A stretch of DNA of 64,000 bases from contig NZ_AP024452.1 in the NCBI RefSeq assembly GCF_016865485.1, positions 1,138,501 to 1,202,500 on the forward strand, written 5' to 3'. Source of the DNA: Luteitalea sp. TBR-22. Its GTDB lineage: Bacteria; Acidobacteriota; Vicinamibacteria; Vicinamibacterales; Vicinamibacteraceae. Positions within the stretch are counted from its first letter, which is position 1. Each line of letters begins with the position of its first letter. Shown here piece after piece: positions 54,316 through 62,969 of the stretch. The position numbers and the translations under genes were made by a program. Under the pieces are notes generated by a model. The model saw only the letters and a program-made list of their open reading frames with translations, was not told where the DNA came from and made no database searches.

Positions 54316-55386
54316 TCAGAGACTCCCGGCGATTGCGATCAGGCCGTCGGCCTGCACCGCGGGCAGGGCCGTGCCGCGTCCCTGCTGGAGCCGCGCGATG
54401 ACCGTCGCCAGCAGGCTCTCCTTCAACGGCGTCTGCCCGGCCTTGGCGGCCGCCGCCGCGTCCTTTACCAGCGCCAGCAGTTCCCTGCGCAGCGGCGCGT
54501 CGATCACCATCGCGCTGATCCCCTGGCGCAGTTCCGTGAACGTGAACGCGCCCGGGTGCCCGATTCCCTGGGGCAACTGGACGGCCGGCAGCAGCAGGCC
54601 GTTCTCGCCGTTGGCCCCGATCTGCATGGCCCGAAGCACCTCGGCGACGAACCGCGCGAAGATCGGCCGGACCGACCCGTCGCAGAACACGCGCACCGAT
54701 CCGTCGCAGAACGCCGGATTCCCCACGTACTGCAGGTCGCTGATCGCGAGCGTCTTCCCGTTGTCGGAGAGGGAACGCAGCGCCGCGTCGACGTCCGCGC
54801 CCGGATGCGCGAGGATGGCCGGGAGCAGCAACCCGAAGTCGGTCTGCTCGACGTACGGCAGGAGCCCGAACAACGCGCCGATCGCCTCGATCTGCGCCCG
54901 ATCGATCAGCGCGAACATGCGTTGCCGCGCGGCGCCCGCGCCGGGTGTCGGGAACGACCGGATGTCGGACGCCACCAGGCGGCCCTCGACCATGTCGATG
55001 TCGAGTACCAGGCTGTCGCTCCCGGTGATCCCGGGCACCGGCTCGGCCAGCAGCGACACGCCTGTGCGCGACAGCCGAAGCGCCACGAACTTGTACCCGT
55101 CGCGGGCGTCCCCAAACGGGGCGGCGCCGTCGGCGACGAGGATGTCCTCGAGGCTGTCCGGCAGGCGCCCCTGGCGCGCGTGGTAGTTGTGCACCGCGAG
55201 TCCGAGTTGCTTGAGGTTGTTGCTCGCCTGGGATCGATTGGCCGCCTCGCGCACCTTCTGCACGGCAGGCAGCAGCAACCCGATGAGAATCGCGATGATC
55301 GCGATGACGACGAGCAGTTCGATGAGGGTGAAGCCGCGCGCGCTGCGGGCGCGCGCGCCGAGTATGCGGGGGTGACCGATGGACAT
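54316..55386 (-). CDS. prepilin-type DUF1559-like protein
   Basis: 356 residues. The N terminus carries a type IV pilin leader, [27 protein letters not shown], with cleavage after Gly and the Glu at +5; only the first part is quoted in short form here. After the hydrophobic helix comes the [20 protein letters not shown] segment typical of DUF1559 proteins of Planctomycetes and others. Near the C-terminal half the family hallmark F-x-DGSVR appears twice in a row ([16 protein letters not shown], about residues 223-238), a small internal duplication. The family probably forms pseudopilin-like surface structures. No secretion partner genes lie nearby. Confidence 0.78.
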   Translation of the reverse strand: MSIGHPRILGARARSARGFTLIELLVVIAIIAILIGLLLPAVQKVREAANRSQASNNLKQLGLAVHNYHARQGRLPDSLEDILVADGAAPFGDARDGYKFVALRLSRTGVSLLAEPVPGITGSDSLVLDIDMVEGRLVASDIRSFPTPGAGAARQRMFALIDRAQIEAIGALFGLLPYVEQTDFGLLLPAILAHPGADVDAALRSLSDNGKTLAISDLQYVGNPAFCDGSVRVFCDGSVRPIFARFVAEVLRAMQIGANGENGLLLPAVQLPQGIGHPGAFTFTELRQGISAMVIDAPLRRELLALVKDAAAAAKAGQTPLKESLLATVIARLQQGRGTALPAVQADGLIAIAGSL

Positions 55387-55511
55387 GAACGTACCTCCAC
55401 GGCGAGGCGCTGGGAGGTGGCGACTCGGCCTTCAGGGCGACTGGAACGGGCGAACAGATTCAAGAACGACGGACGGCGGACGGGCGCACAAGGACGAGCC
55501 GGGGAGGCCGG

Positions 55512-55532
55512 GGAGACGCGATGCGCGTCTCC
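55512..55532 (-). terminator. 9-bp hairpin after the FAD oxidoreductase gene
   Basis: GGAGACGCG and CGCGTCTCC pair around ATG, 64 bases past the stop at 55596. The rest of the 209-bp gap down to 55386 holds no gene. Confidence 0.6.
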
Positions 55533-55595
55533 GTCGTCGGGGCGGTGCGGCCGCTGCCGGTCCGAAGCTCCCGCGCGGGGCCGTCCCGTCCCGCG

Positions 55596-57113
55596 CTACC
55601 GACGATGCTGGCCCGAGAGGGCGGCCAGCGCACGGTCTGCAGCCTCGACGCCACGGGCCTGCGCTTCCTCGAAGAGCGGCAGGGCGCTTAGATCCGAGTG
55701 CGCGAAGAACAGCCGATCCAGGCCGCGTCGGGCCGCCTGCCACGCCGGGTCGGACAGCAATCCCGGCGTCGGGCGGACCATCGCGTGCCCGAACCGCATG
55801 ATGTCGACGCGCGACACGCACTCACGAATGTCGGGATGGGCCCGGGAGAGGTCGCCGAGGATCCTGTCGCGAAGCGTCCCGTACTCCTGCGCCAGGAGCC
55901 ACCGTCGCGCGTCGATCGCCGGCTGGTGCGCGAGCGCCCAGTAGTACGTCCAGACGGTACGCGGAACGTGCCGCCGCAGGGCCTGGTGCGTGGCGACGAC
56001 GTACCCGAGGGCCGGCGAGTCGTAGAGCACGTTGTCCCAGGCCACAGGGAACCAGCGCTCGGCGGGCCAGCGATCGAGGGTCAGGTTGGCGGTCACCCAC
56101 GGCGACGAGGTCACCCTGGCGGGCGGCGCGCCCTCGACGACGCGCGTCGCGACGTGCAGCGGCGCGGCGACGATCACCGCCTCGGCAGACCAGGTCGCGG
56201 CCGTCGACTGCACCAGCCAGCCGCGACCGGACCGCGTGACGCGATACGTCGCCTCGTCCGTGCGGACGCGAGCGCCCAATCGCTGCAGCAGCCGGCGTGC
56301 AATCCAGCCGTTGCCTTCGGGCCAGGTGAGCGGCCCGGTGTCGTCGGCGTCGCGGGCGGCGAAGTACAGCAGGCCGGCCCATGCCGAGACGTCGCGGGCC
56401 AGGCCGCCGTAGTCGTCGCGGCACGCGTAGTCGACCTGCCAGCGGAGCCACGGCGAGTCGAACCCCTCGCGATCGAGCCAGGCGGCCATCGACAGCGCAT
56501 CCTCGGGTGGCGGATGCGCCGGGTCGAACGACGCGGCCATCGGGATCGTGAAGCGCCCGGTACCGCGCAGCGCTTCCATGCGGGCTGCGAAGCGCGCGAA
56601 CTGGTCGCGGTCGCGCCGCGTCGGCCCGACCTGCGGCTCGAGCCCTTCCTGCCACCGGCCGTGGATGAAGAGGCGCTCGTCGGGGGCGTGGACCAGGTGA
56701 CGCTCGTCCCAGTTCGTGCCGTCGTAGACGCCCAGGTCGCTGAAGATCTCGCGCACGAGACCGGCCGCGGCGCCGGGGACGGGCACGTAGTGGGCACCCC
56801 AGGGGTAGGCCGACACCTCGTTCTCGCCGAACCGTGCGTTGCCGCCGGCCTCGGGCTCCATCTCGAGGATCACGAAGTCCGTGAATCCCCGCTTCAGCAG
56901 GCGCCAGCCGGCGCACAGTCCCGCCATCCCGCCGCCGACGATGACGACGCCGGCGCGGCGGGAGTCGCGCCCCGCCGGCAGCCCGACGCCGTCGCGCAGT
57001 CGGTGACCGCGCACCTGCGACTCGTTGACGAAGCCGCCCGCGATGGCGCGCCCCGCCTTGCGCGTGAGCCCGACGAGGGCTGCCGACAGGAAGGTACGGC
57101 GATCTGTGATCAC
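55596..57113 (-). CDS. Tat-exported FAD-dependent amine-oxidase-like protein
   Basis: 505 residues. ITDRRTFLSAALVG is a twin-arginine signal. The FAD-binding motif VVIVGGGMAGLCAGWRLLKRG follows at about residue 56, and VILEMEPEAGGNARFGENE is the second FAD segment with the usual GGNAR. YPWGAHYVPVP and a terminal DRLFFAHSDLSALPLFEEAQ motif fit the NAD(P)-binding flavin amine oxidase group. It is the last gene of the polyamine-like operon after a spermidine-synthase-type gene, so the substrate may be a polyamine made or transferred by it. The GC-rich gap before the upstream gene holds repeats. Confidence 0.8.
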   Translation of the reverse strand: MITDRRTFLSAALVGLTRKAGRAIAGGFVNESQVRGHRLRDGVGLPAGRDSRRAGVVIVGGGMAGLCAGWRLLKRGFTDFVILEMEPEAGGNARFGENEVSAYPWGAHYVPVPGAAAGLVREIFSDLGVYDGTNWDERHLVHAPDERLFIHGRWQEGLEPQVGPTRRDRDQFARFAARMEALRGTGRFTIPMAASFDPAHPPPEDALSMAAWLDREGFDSPWLRWQVDYACRDDYGGLARDVSAWAGLLYFAARDADDTGPLTWPEGNGWIARRLLQRLGARVRTDEATYRVTRSGRGWLVQSTAATWSAEAVIVAAPLHVATRVVEGAPPARVTSSPWVTANLTLDRWPAERWFPVAWDNVLYDSPALGYVVATHQALRRHVPRTVWTYYWALAHQPAIDARRWLLAQEYGTLRDRILGDLSRAHPDIRECVSRVDIMRFGHAMVRPTPGLLSDPAWQAARRGLDRLFFAHSDLSALPLFEEAQARGVEAADRALAALSGQHRR

Positions 57114-57124
57114 GAGGGTGCCGC

Positions 57125-57199
57125 GATGCCGCGAATGCCGCTCTGCCGCAGCGACGGCCGGAGGTGAGCCCGATCCCCGCTCCGCGATCCCCGATCCGC
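57125..57199. repeat. mixed short tandem repeats: GCCGCGAT/GAATGCCGC units and a GATCCSC heptamer array
   Basis: 57125-57150 has four GCCGC-based units of 8-9 bases. 57172-57199 has GATCCCC, GCTCCGC, GATCCCC and GATCCGC, exact 7-base steps, ending five bases from the stop of the downstream spermidine-synthase-like gene (57204). Confidence 0.75.
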
Positions 57200-57203
57200 G
57201 GAC

Positions 57204-58706
57204 CTACTTGTTGATCGCATTCCACTCGCGCTCGTAGTAGCGCACGAGCGCCTGCGTGTGCAGCCGGTTGGGCTCGACCGGCACGCGCGCCATGTCGAGC
57301 GGGAAGTCGAACAGCTCCGGCAGCGAGCGGACGTCGAGGAATCGCAGGCCCGGCGGCAGCGACGTCGGCACCGCCGGCCGCTGCGCGCCCGCCAGCACGT
57401 AGCCCCATTCCCCGAACGACGGCACGTACACGTGGTAGGGCGCCGTCACCAGTCCCGCCTGCTCGATGGTCGCGACGATGCACCAGTACGCCTGTCGCGC
57501 GAAGAGCGGCGAGGTCGCCTGCACCACGAACGTGGCGCCGGGCGACAGCCGCGCCGCGAGCATCCGGTAGAACGTCGTGGTGTACAGCTTGCCGAGCGAG
57601 AAGTTCGACGGGTCGGGAAAGTCGACGATGGCGAAGTCGAACGACTCGCCTGGCGTGTCGAGCCACGAGAACGCGTCGGCGTTGACGATCCGCACGCGGG
57701 GATCGCGCAAGGCGCCGCCATTGAGCCGGCGCAGCTCGTTGTGCGTCGAGAACAGGCGGGTCATCTCGGGATCGAGGTCGACCAGCGTCACCTGCTGCAC
57801 CCCGGGGTGGCGCAGCACCTCGCGCAGGGCCAGGCCGTCGCCGCCGCCCAGGATCAGCACCCGCCGCGCCGAGGGCAGCGCCGCCAGGCCCGGGTGCACC
57901 AGCGCCTCGTGGTAGCGGTACTCGTCGCGTGAGCTGAACTGCAGGTTGGCGTTGAGGAACAGCCGCAGGTCGCCCTTCCAGGCGGTGAGCACGATGCGCT
58001 GGTACGGCGTCGTGCGGGCGAGCACCACCTCGTCGGCGTACAGGTTGGCCTCGGCCAGGTCCAGGATGTCGTTGGCGCGCCACAGGCCGATGCCCAGGGC
58101 GGCCAGGGCGATGGCGCAGGTCGCCTGCAGGACGCGGCGCGTCGCTGCCCCGATCGAGTCGCGCAGGACCGACGTGGTCCACAGGGCGACGAGCACGTTG
58201 AGCGCGCCGAACAGCATCGGCGCGCGTACGAGCCCCAGCCTGGGCACCAGGACGATGGGGAAGAGCAGCGAGGCACCGAGCGCCCCGAGGTAGTCGAAGG
58301 TGAGGACGTTGGCGACCACGTCCTTGAACTCGAAGCGGTCGCGCAGCAGCCGCATCAGGAGCGGGATCTCGAGGCCGACCAGCGTGCCGACCACGAGCAC
58401 CAGCACGTAGAGCAGCAGCCGGAACGCGTCGGTGTAGGCGAAGGCGAGGAAGAGGATGGCCGACGAGAAGCCGCCGACCACGCCCACCATGATCTCCACG
58501 AGGACGAAGCGGGCGGCGAGGCCGCGACCGACGAAGCGCGAGAGCCAGGAGCCGACGCCCATCGCGAACAGGTACGTGCCGATGACGGTGGAGAACTGCG
58601 TGACGCTGTCGCCGAGCAGGTAACTGGCGAGCGCGCCGGCCACGAGCTCGTAGATGAGCCCGCAGGCGGCGATCAGCAGGACGGAGGCGAGGAGGGCAGC
58701 GGTCAC
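57204..58706 (-). CDS. membrane spermidine-synthase-like protein
   Basis: 500 residues. The first 220 residues contain about seven hydrophobic helices (LLASVLLIAACGLIYELVAGA, VEIMVGVVGGFSSAILFLAFAY, LLYVLVLVVGTLVGLEIPLLM). The C-terminal half is an aminopropyltransferase fold: LFLNANLQFSSRDEYRYHEALVHPGL, RRVLILGGGDGLALREVL (SAM or decarboxylated SAM site), VDLDPEMTRL and IVDFPDPSN with the catalytic Asp. The soluble enzyme makes spermidine from putrescine; the membrane form is found in several bacteria with SpeD and DUF350 genes. It is thus likely to modify a lipid or membrane amine (inference). Its promoter-side spacer holds short repeats. Confidence 0.85.
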   Translation of the reverse strand: MTAALLASVLLIAACGLIYELVAGALASYLLGDSVTQFSTVIGTYLFAMGVGSWLSRFVGRGLAARFVLVEIMVGVVGGFSSAILFLAFAYTDAFRLLLYVLVLVVGTLVGLEIPLLMRLLRDRFEFKDVVANVLTFDYLGALGASLLFPIVLVPRLGLVRAPMLFGALNVLVALWTTSVLRDSIGAATRRVLQATCAIALAALGIGLWRANDILDLAEANLYADEVVLARTTPYQRIVLTAWKGDLRLFLNANLQFSSRDEYRYHEALVHPGLAALPSARRVLILGGGDGLALREVLRHPGVQQVTLVDLDPEMTRLFSTHNELRRLNGGALRDPRVRIVNADAFSWLDTPGESFDFAIVDFPDPSNFSLGKLYTTTFYRMLAARLSPGATFVVQATSPLFARQAYWCIVATIEQAGLVTAPYHVYVPSFGEWGYVLAGAQRPAVPTSLPPGLRFLDVRSLPELFDFPLDMARVPVEPNRLHTQALVRYYEREWNAINK

Positions 58707-58708
58707 GA

Positions 58709-58744
58709 GGATGCCGGATTGCCGCGATGCCGGAATGCCGCGGG
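58709..58744. repeat. short tandem repeat, GGATGCC/GGAATGCC family
   Basis: Units GGATGCC, GGATTGCC, GCGATGCC, GGAATGCC (7-8 bases) lie directly before the spermidine-synthase-like start codon, in the spacer of 90 bases to the DUF350 gene. Confidence 0.6.
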
Positions 58745-58796
58745 GGCCCGGCTCTCGGCCGCATGCCCGCCGGAGCGCCGCACGCGCGACGGCGGG

Positions 58797-59009
58797 TCAG
58801 TGGATCGCGGCGGCGATGATGATCGACATGCCGAGCGCGAACGCGCCGACGAGGATCGCCAGCGCGACGTTGTGCTTCTCGACGATCTCCTTCCACAGCT
58901 CGTAGGGCGTCAGCAGGTCGGCGACGACGAACGTGGCGAAGAGGGTGAAGATGCCGAGTGCCGCGAAGACGACGGCGGCGATCAGGTTGGTGAGCAGCGT
59001 GGCTTCCAT
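58797..59009 (-). CDS. DUF350 membrane protein
   Basis: 70 residues with two hydrophobic helices: LLTNLIAAVVFAALGIFTLFATFVV and, after a short charged loop, AILVGAFALGMSIIIAAAI. IVEKHNVALAILVGAFALGM is the DUF350 signature (Asn-Val-Ala and Gly-Met). Family members are usually found with PspA-like, DUF4178 or polyamine-type genes and may form a small pore or scaffold. Spaced only three bases from the small membrane protein gene upstream. Confidence 0.85.
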   Translation of the reverse strand: MEATLLTNLIAAVVFAALGIFTLFATFVVADLLTPYELWKEIVEKHNVALAILVGAFALGMSIIIAAAIH

Positions 59010-59012
59010 CGA

Positions 59013-59198
59013 TCACTTCCCTCCGAAGTAGCGGGGCGCGCCGTTGTAGAGCGAGCGGTAGGCGCCGGGGTTGTCACGGATCGAGCGCGGCACGTTGCGC
59101 ACCACCGTGGCGCCGGTCAGCCAGCCCGATCGGTCGGCGTTGACGGCCCAGCCCGTGGTGAGCAGGCCGAACACGAGGTAGATCACTGCGCGGCGCAT
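59013..59198 (-). CDS. small single-helix protein of the polyamine-like cassette
   Basis: 61 residues, spaced 12 bases from the DUF4178 gene and three from DUF350. One hydrophobic segment (IYLVFGLLTTGWAV) opens the protein, followed by a soluble WLTGATVVRNVPRSIRDNPGAYR part. It ends in YFGGK. No family is recognised, but the Asn-Pro-Gly-Ala-Tyr-Arg stretch could be a lasting motif. Its place inside a tightly packed operon makes it a real gene rather than a chance frame. Confidence 0.7.
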   Translation of the reverse strand: MRRAVIYLVFGLLTTGWAVNADRSGWLTGATVVRNVPRSIRDNPGAYRSLYNGAPRYFGGK

Positions 59199-59210
59199 GC
59201 GGCCTCCCGC

Positions 59211-61136
59211 CTACTCGTCATCGTCATCGTCGTCGTCGGAGCCCGAGGAGGCGTAGTCGCTCTCCTGGTCGCGCTTGTGCTCGAAGATGTTCTTGCGGAA
59301 CCAGATCCACAGGGGCCGGATCAACAGCAGCACGATCCCGAGCAGGTACGGGGTCGGGTCGGGCACGTCGCGACGGACGCTGATCGTGTAGGGCACCGTG
59401 ACCCCGGCCGGCCCTTCCGGCTCGACGCGCAGGTAGTACTGGCCGGCGGGCATGCGCGGCAGGGTCATCAGCGCCGACCTGCTGCCCTCGGTCCACGACT
59501 CGCCGCCCTCGACGCCGGCGTAGTAGCCGATCTCGGCGTCGACGTTCTGAGCCTCGCCCGTGTCGAGGTTGACCAGCGCGACGTCGAAGCCGATCCAGGA
59601 GTTCGTGATGCTGGTGAGGATCTTCACGTCCACCGTGCCGGCGCTCTTCAGCGTGAAGGTGGGCGTGACGAACGACGACTCGGGCTGGCCCGGGACGTAC
59701 GTGTAGCCTCCCGAGAACACCTGCTCGCTGCCGCCGCTGATCAGCCGCCACAGCATCAGCACCAGCAGCAGGCCGGCGAGCCAGCGGAAGGCCCGCCAGA
59801 GCGCCCGCGACTTCTCGACGTACGGATTGGGCTGGTTGGCGAAGACGCCCTCGGGCACGGGGGGATCCCCGGGCACCTGGAACGCCTGCCAGATCTGCTT
59901 CGGGTCCGTGTAGACGCCGCGCGACCACGTGCGCTCCTGCGCCGTCCCCTCGGCCGAGAGCATGAAGGGCGGATCGACGTAGTCGTCGGTCTCGACCGAT
60001 TCGCCGGCCTGCGCGCGCCACGGGAACTCGCCGAGCACGTAGTCGGTGCGCGCCGTCGCGCGCTGGAAGTGCTTGAACGTGTTGCCGCCCTGCGACTGGC
60101 CGATGCCGCGCGAGGTCATCGCCTGGGCGGGCAGCTCGCGCACCGGGGTGACGTCGTTCCAGTGGCCGTTGTAGGCCGTGAGGTACCGGAAGCCGTGGTA
60201 CGGGTTGAACAGCACGTACTCGTCCCACGGGTAGCGCGTGCCGTCCACGGTGACCGACCGCTGCTGGAAGCCGATCACGTCGTAGGGCTGGCCGGCCCAC
60301 TGCCCGCGGCTGCCGAGCGGGATCACGGGCCGGATCCACTCGCGCGCCGCCGCATCCTGCAGGGCCACGACGTTGCGGTCCCTGGCGTCGATCACCGCGC
60401 CGCAACTGGTGCACGCGACCGAGAGGGTATGCGACAGCGCGCGCAGCTCCACCGCCGCGCCGCAGTTGGCGCAGTTGAAGCCGGCGAGCCCCTTCGACGC
60501 GTCGCTGGCGTCGAAGGTCCGCAGGTTGCGGAGGTTCAGTTCCTCGAAGGCCACCAGCCGACCGATGAACAGCAACGGCGCGTCGTCGCTGTAGTCGATG
60601 GTGCCGAACGTCGCGTCGTGTCCCCGCAGGTCCACGAACGACACGTCGTCCTTGCCCCAGTACTCGAACGGCAGCTCGCCCTCGACGCCCTTGTAGTGGG
60701 CGACGGTCATCGTCGTGACCTTCAGGGGGCGGCCGTTCCACGTGTAATCGACGCCGACCGTGACACGGTCGAGCGGCGGGAGCGGCTGGTCCGGCGTCAC
60801 CACGCTGGACACGGCGAACTCGAGCTGGGCGTCCGACAGCCATCCGCTCGTGCCGTTGTCGTACACGAGGTGCCACTCGTTCCACCTGCCCTGCTCGTAC
60901 TCGTAGACGATGCGGCCGACGACGGTGAAGGCCTGCCCGTCGAGTGAGCCCTGGGTGCCGAGCTGGATGGGCGAGGCGTCCGGCGGCAGGTCGGCGATCT
61001 CGCCAATCGTCTCGATGTCGACGTCGTGGCGGACGATGACCGAGCGGCAGCTCTCGCAGGTGGTCTGCACGGCGCTCGACCAGCGGTACCGCACCGGCGC
61101 GCCGCAGTTGGGACAGCGTCCCGCCGGGCCCCTCAT
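59211..61136 (-). CDS. DUF4178 domain membrane protein with two zinc-ribbon pairs
   Basis: 641 residues from the ATG overlapping the speD stop (ATGA). It starts with CPNCGAPVRYRW and CESCRSVIV (first zinc ribbon), then a DUF4178 domain (YEYEQGRWNEWHLVYDNGTS). A second ribbon (CANCGAAVEL, CTSCGAVI) and a second DUF4178-like domain (RWQ- or YPWDEYVLFNPYHGFRYL) follow. One membrane helix near residues 455-475 (LLLVLMLWRLISGG) and one near 605 (YLLGIVLLLIRPLWIWF) frame a beta-rich extracytoplasmic part. The tail is poly-Asp (DDDDDDDE). DUF4178 genes are typical companions of DUF350 and spermidine-synthase-like genes. Function unknown. Confidence 0.82.
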   Translation of the reverse strand: MRGPAGRCPNCGAPVRYRWSSAVQTTCESCRSVIVRHDVDIETIGEIADLPPDASPIQLGTQGSLDGQAFTVVGRIVYEYEQGRWNEWHLVYDNGTSGWLSDAQLEFAVSSVVTPDQPLPPLDRVTVGVDYTWNGRPLKVTTMTVAHYKGVEGELPFEYWGKDDVSFVDLRGHDATFGTIDYSDDAPLLFIGRLVAFEELNLRNLRTFDASDASKGLAGFNCANCGAAVELRALSHTLSVACTSCGAVIDARDRNVVALQDAAAREWIRPVIPLGSRGQWAGQPYDVIGFQQRSVTVDGTRYPWDEYVLFNPYHGFRYLTAYNGHWNDVTPVRELPAQAMTSRGIGQSQGGNTFKHFQRATARTDYVLGEFPWRAQAGESVETDDYVDPPFMLSAEGTAQERTWSRGVYTDPKQIWQAFQVPGDPPVPEGVFANQPNPYVEKSRALWRAFRWLAGLLLVLMLWRLISGGSEQVFSGGYTYVPGQPESSFVTPTFTLKSAGTVDVKILTSITNSWIGFDVALVNLDTGEAQNVDAEIGYYAGVEGGESWTEGSRSALMTLPRMPAGQYYLRVEPEGPAGVTVPYTISVRRDVPDPTPYLLGIVLLLIRPLWIWFRKNIFEHKRDQESDYASSGSDDDDDDDE

Positions 61137-61576
61137 GCCAGGACCGTCCCGGCCGGCGCATAGGCGCGGTCCACCCGGCGCACCAGCGTGTCGGTGGCGC
61201 CGAGCTCCTCGGCCATCACCGCCGCGGCATCGAAGTCGGCGCGGGCGCGGCAGCAGAACACGTTCACGCAGATGGAGCCGTGCTCCGGAAACGTGTGACA
61301 GGCCAGGTGCGATTCGGCCAGGACGACGAACCCCGTGAGGCCGCCCGGACCCGGGAAGCGGTGCCACACCGCCGGCGCCACCGGCGTCAGGCGGAGGTCG
61401 GCGATCAGGCGGTCGAACAGCGCGGCGAGACGGGCGCCATCGCGCAGCACGTCGGCGTCGCAGCCGCGGGCGTCGATGATCCACTCCGCGCCCCCATGTG
61501 CAAGCTGGGGGGCGTGGCCGGCGCCGTCGGGCGCAGGGGCACGGGAGGAGTCGCGGTCCGGGGGGAGGACGGCCAT
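61133..61576 (-). CDS. speD: S-adenosylmethionine decarboxylase (pyruvoyl proenzyme)
   Basis: 147 residues. The signature AESHLACHTFPEHGSICVNVF holds the self-cleavage site: Glu88-Ser89-His90, where the Ser becomes the pyruvoyl group, His94 and Cys in the second part. This is the short bacterial SpeD of the Thermotoga type that works as a (alpha-beta)2 dimer. It supplies the aminopropyl donor, decarboxylated SAM, to aminopropyltransferases. It is the first gene of the operon and shares ATGA with the DUF4178 gene. It gives the cassette a logical start: donor synthesis, transfer by the spermidine-synthase-like protein, and perhaps oxidation by the FAD enzyme. Confidence 0.88.
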   Translation of the reverse strand: MAVLPPDRDSSRAPAPDGAGHAPQLAHGGAEWIIDARGCDADVLRDGARLAALFDRLIADLRLTPVAPAVWHRFPGPGGLTGFVVLAESHLACHTFPEHGSICVNVFCCRARADFDAAAVMAEELGATDTLVRRVDRAYAPAGTVLA

Positions 61577-61653
61577 GGCGCGCGTGGCCCCGGATTATAC
61601 GGCAGCGGTGCGACGGCTGCGCAGGCTATGCTTCGCCATCCGGAGAGCGAGGT

Positions 61654-62886
61654 GTGTCGTTGGAGACGGGCCAGTCAAGGCTGAAGGTGACGCTGTCGAC
61701 GTTCATGTTCCTGCAGTACTTCATCTGGGGGTGCTGGTACGCCAGCATGGGGACCTACCTCGCGCACACGCTCGGCTTCGACGGCGGGCAGGTGGGCCTG
61801 GCGTACGGCGCGTTCGCCATCGGCGCGATGATCTCGCCGTTCTTCGTCGGCCTGGTGGCCGACCGGTACTTCGCCACCGAGCGGATCCTGGCGGTGCTCG
61901 GGTTGGCCGGCGGGGTGGTGCTCTGCCTGCTGCCGCGGATGCGCACGTTTGCCACCTTCTACCCGGCGCTGATCCTGTACTGCGCCATCTTCGTGCCGAC
62001 GCTGGCGCTCGGCAACTCGCTCTCGATGCACCACCTGGCCGACGCGGCCCGCGACTTCCCGCGCGTCAAGGTCTTCTCGGCGGTGGGGTGGTTCGTCGCC
62101 GGCGTCGTGCTCAGCCTGCTGGCCGCCGAGCAGCGCGCGCTGCAGTTCTACCTGGCCGGCGCGAGTTCGATCGCCTTCGGGCTCTTCGCCCTCACGCTGC
62201 CGCACACGCCGCCGAAGAAGACGGGCGCCGACGTGTCGCTCGGCGAGGTGCTGGGGCTGGATGCCCTGGCGCTGCTCGGCAAGCCGGCCTTCGCGATCTT
62301 CATCGCCTGCATGTTCCTGATCTGCATCCCGCTCTACTTCTACTTCGTGATGCTCAGCATCTACCTCACGGACCTGCAGTGGCAGGGCATCGCCGCCAAG
62401 ATGACGCTGGCGCAGGTGTCCGACGTGGTGTTCCTGTTCCTGCTGCCGGTGTTCCTGAAGACGCTGGGGTACAAGCGGACGATCGTCGTCGGCATCCTCG
62501 CGTGGGTGGCACGGTACTTCGCCCTGTCGGCGAGCGTGCACGCGCCGGCGGCCCAGACGCTGCTCGTGTTCCTCGCGATCGGCGTGCACGGGGTGTGCTA
62601 CGACTTCCTGTTCATCGCCGGGCAGTTGTACGTCGACGAGGAAGCCAACGCGCGGATCCGCGGCGCGGCGCAGGGGTTGATCGCCTTCATCCTGTGGGGC
62701 GCGGGGGCGTTCGTCGGCACCCTGCTGGCCGGCCGGGTGCTGGCCGCGCATGCGCTCCCTGGCGTCGGCGGCAGCCACGGCGGGTACGACTGGGCGGCGA
62801 TCTGGCGCCTGCCCGCATGGGGCGCCGTCGCGGTGCTCGTGCTGTTCCTGCTCTTCTTCCGCGATCCGGCGCGAAAGGCAGCATGA
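61654..62886 (+). CDS. MFS transporter, nucleoside:H+ symporter type
   Basis: 410 residues from GTG 61654; CGGAGAG is 8-12 bases upstream and a TATGCT -10 near 61626. Twelve hydrophobic helices. The start LKVTLSTFMFLQYFIWGCWYASMGTYLAHTLG is the conserved first helix of NupG/XapB-like transporters, and the second helix segment GLAYGAFAIGAMISPFFVGLVADRYF and the YFYFVMLSIYLTDLQW region fit. It probably imports nucleosides or a related compound. It diverges from speD and ends at a pair of hairpins shared with the convergent oxidoreductase gene. Confidence 0.88.
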   Translation: MSLETGQSRLKVTLSTFMFLQYFIWGCWYASMGTYLAHTLGFDGGQVGLAYGAFAIGAMISPFFVGLVADRYFATERILAVLGLAGGVVLCLLPRMRTFATFYPALILYCAIFVPTLALGNSLSMHHLADAARDFPRVKVFSAVGWFVAGVVLSLLAAEQRALQFYLAGASSIAFGLFALTLPHTPPKKTGADVSLGEVLGLDALALLGKPAFAIFIACMFLICIPLYFYFVMLSIYLTDLQWQGIAAKMTLAQVSDVVFLFLLPVFLKTLGYKRTIVVGILAWVARYFALSASVHAPAAQTLLVFLAIGVHGVCYDFLFIAGQLYVDEEANARIRGAAQGLIAFILWGAGAFVGTLLAGRVLAAHALPGVGGSHGGYDWAAIWRLPAWGAVAVLVLFLLFFRDPARKAA

Positions 62887-62903
62887 CCGCTCACCACGGC
62901 GGT

Positions 62904-62969
62904 CGGTCGAACTGAAGTTCGACCGCCACGAACTCGTCAGTCCGTGGGCGTCGACCTTCAGGTCGACGC
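62904..62969. terminator. two palindromes between convergent genes
   Basis: CGGTCGAACT-GA-AGTTCGACCG (62904-62925) and GCGTCGACCT-TC-AGGTCGACGC (62948-62969) are perfect 10-bp stems. The second overlaps the stop codon of the oxidoreductase gene. Both share a GTCGA core and could pair with each other. Confidence 0.65.
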
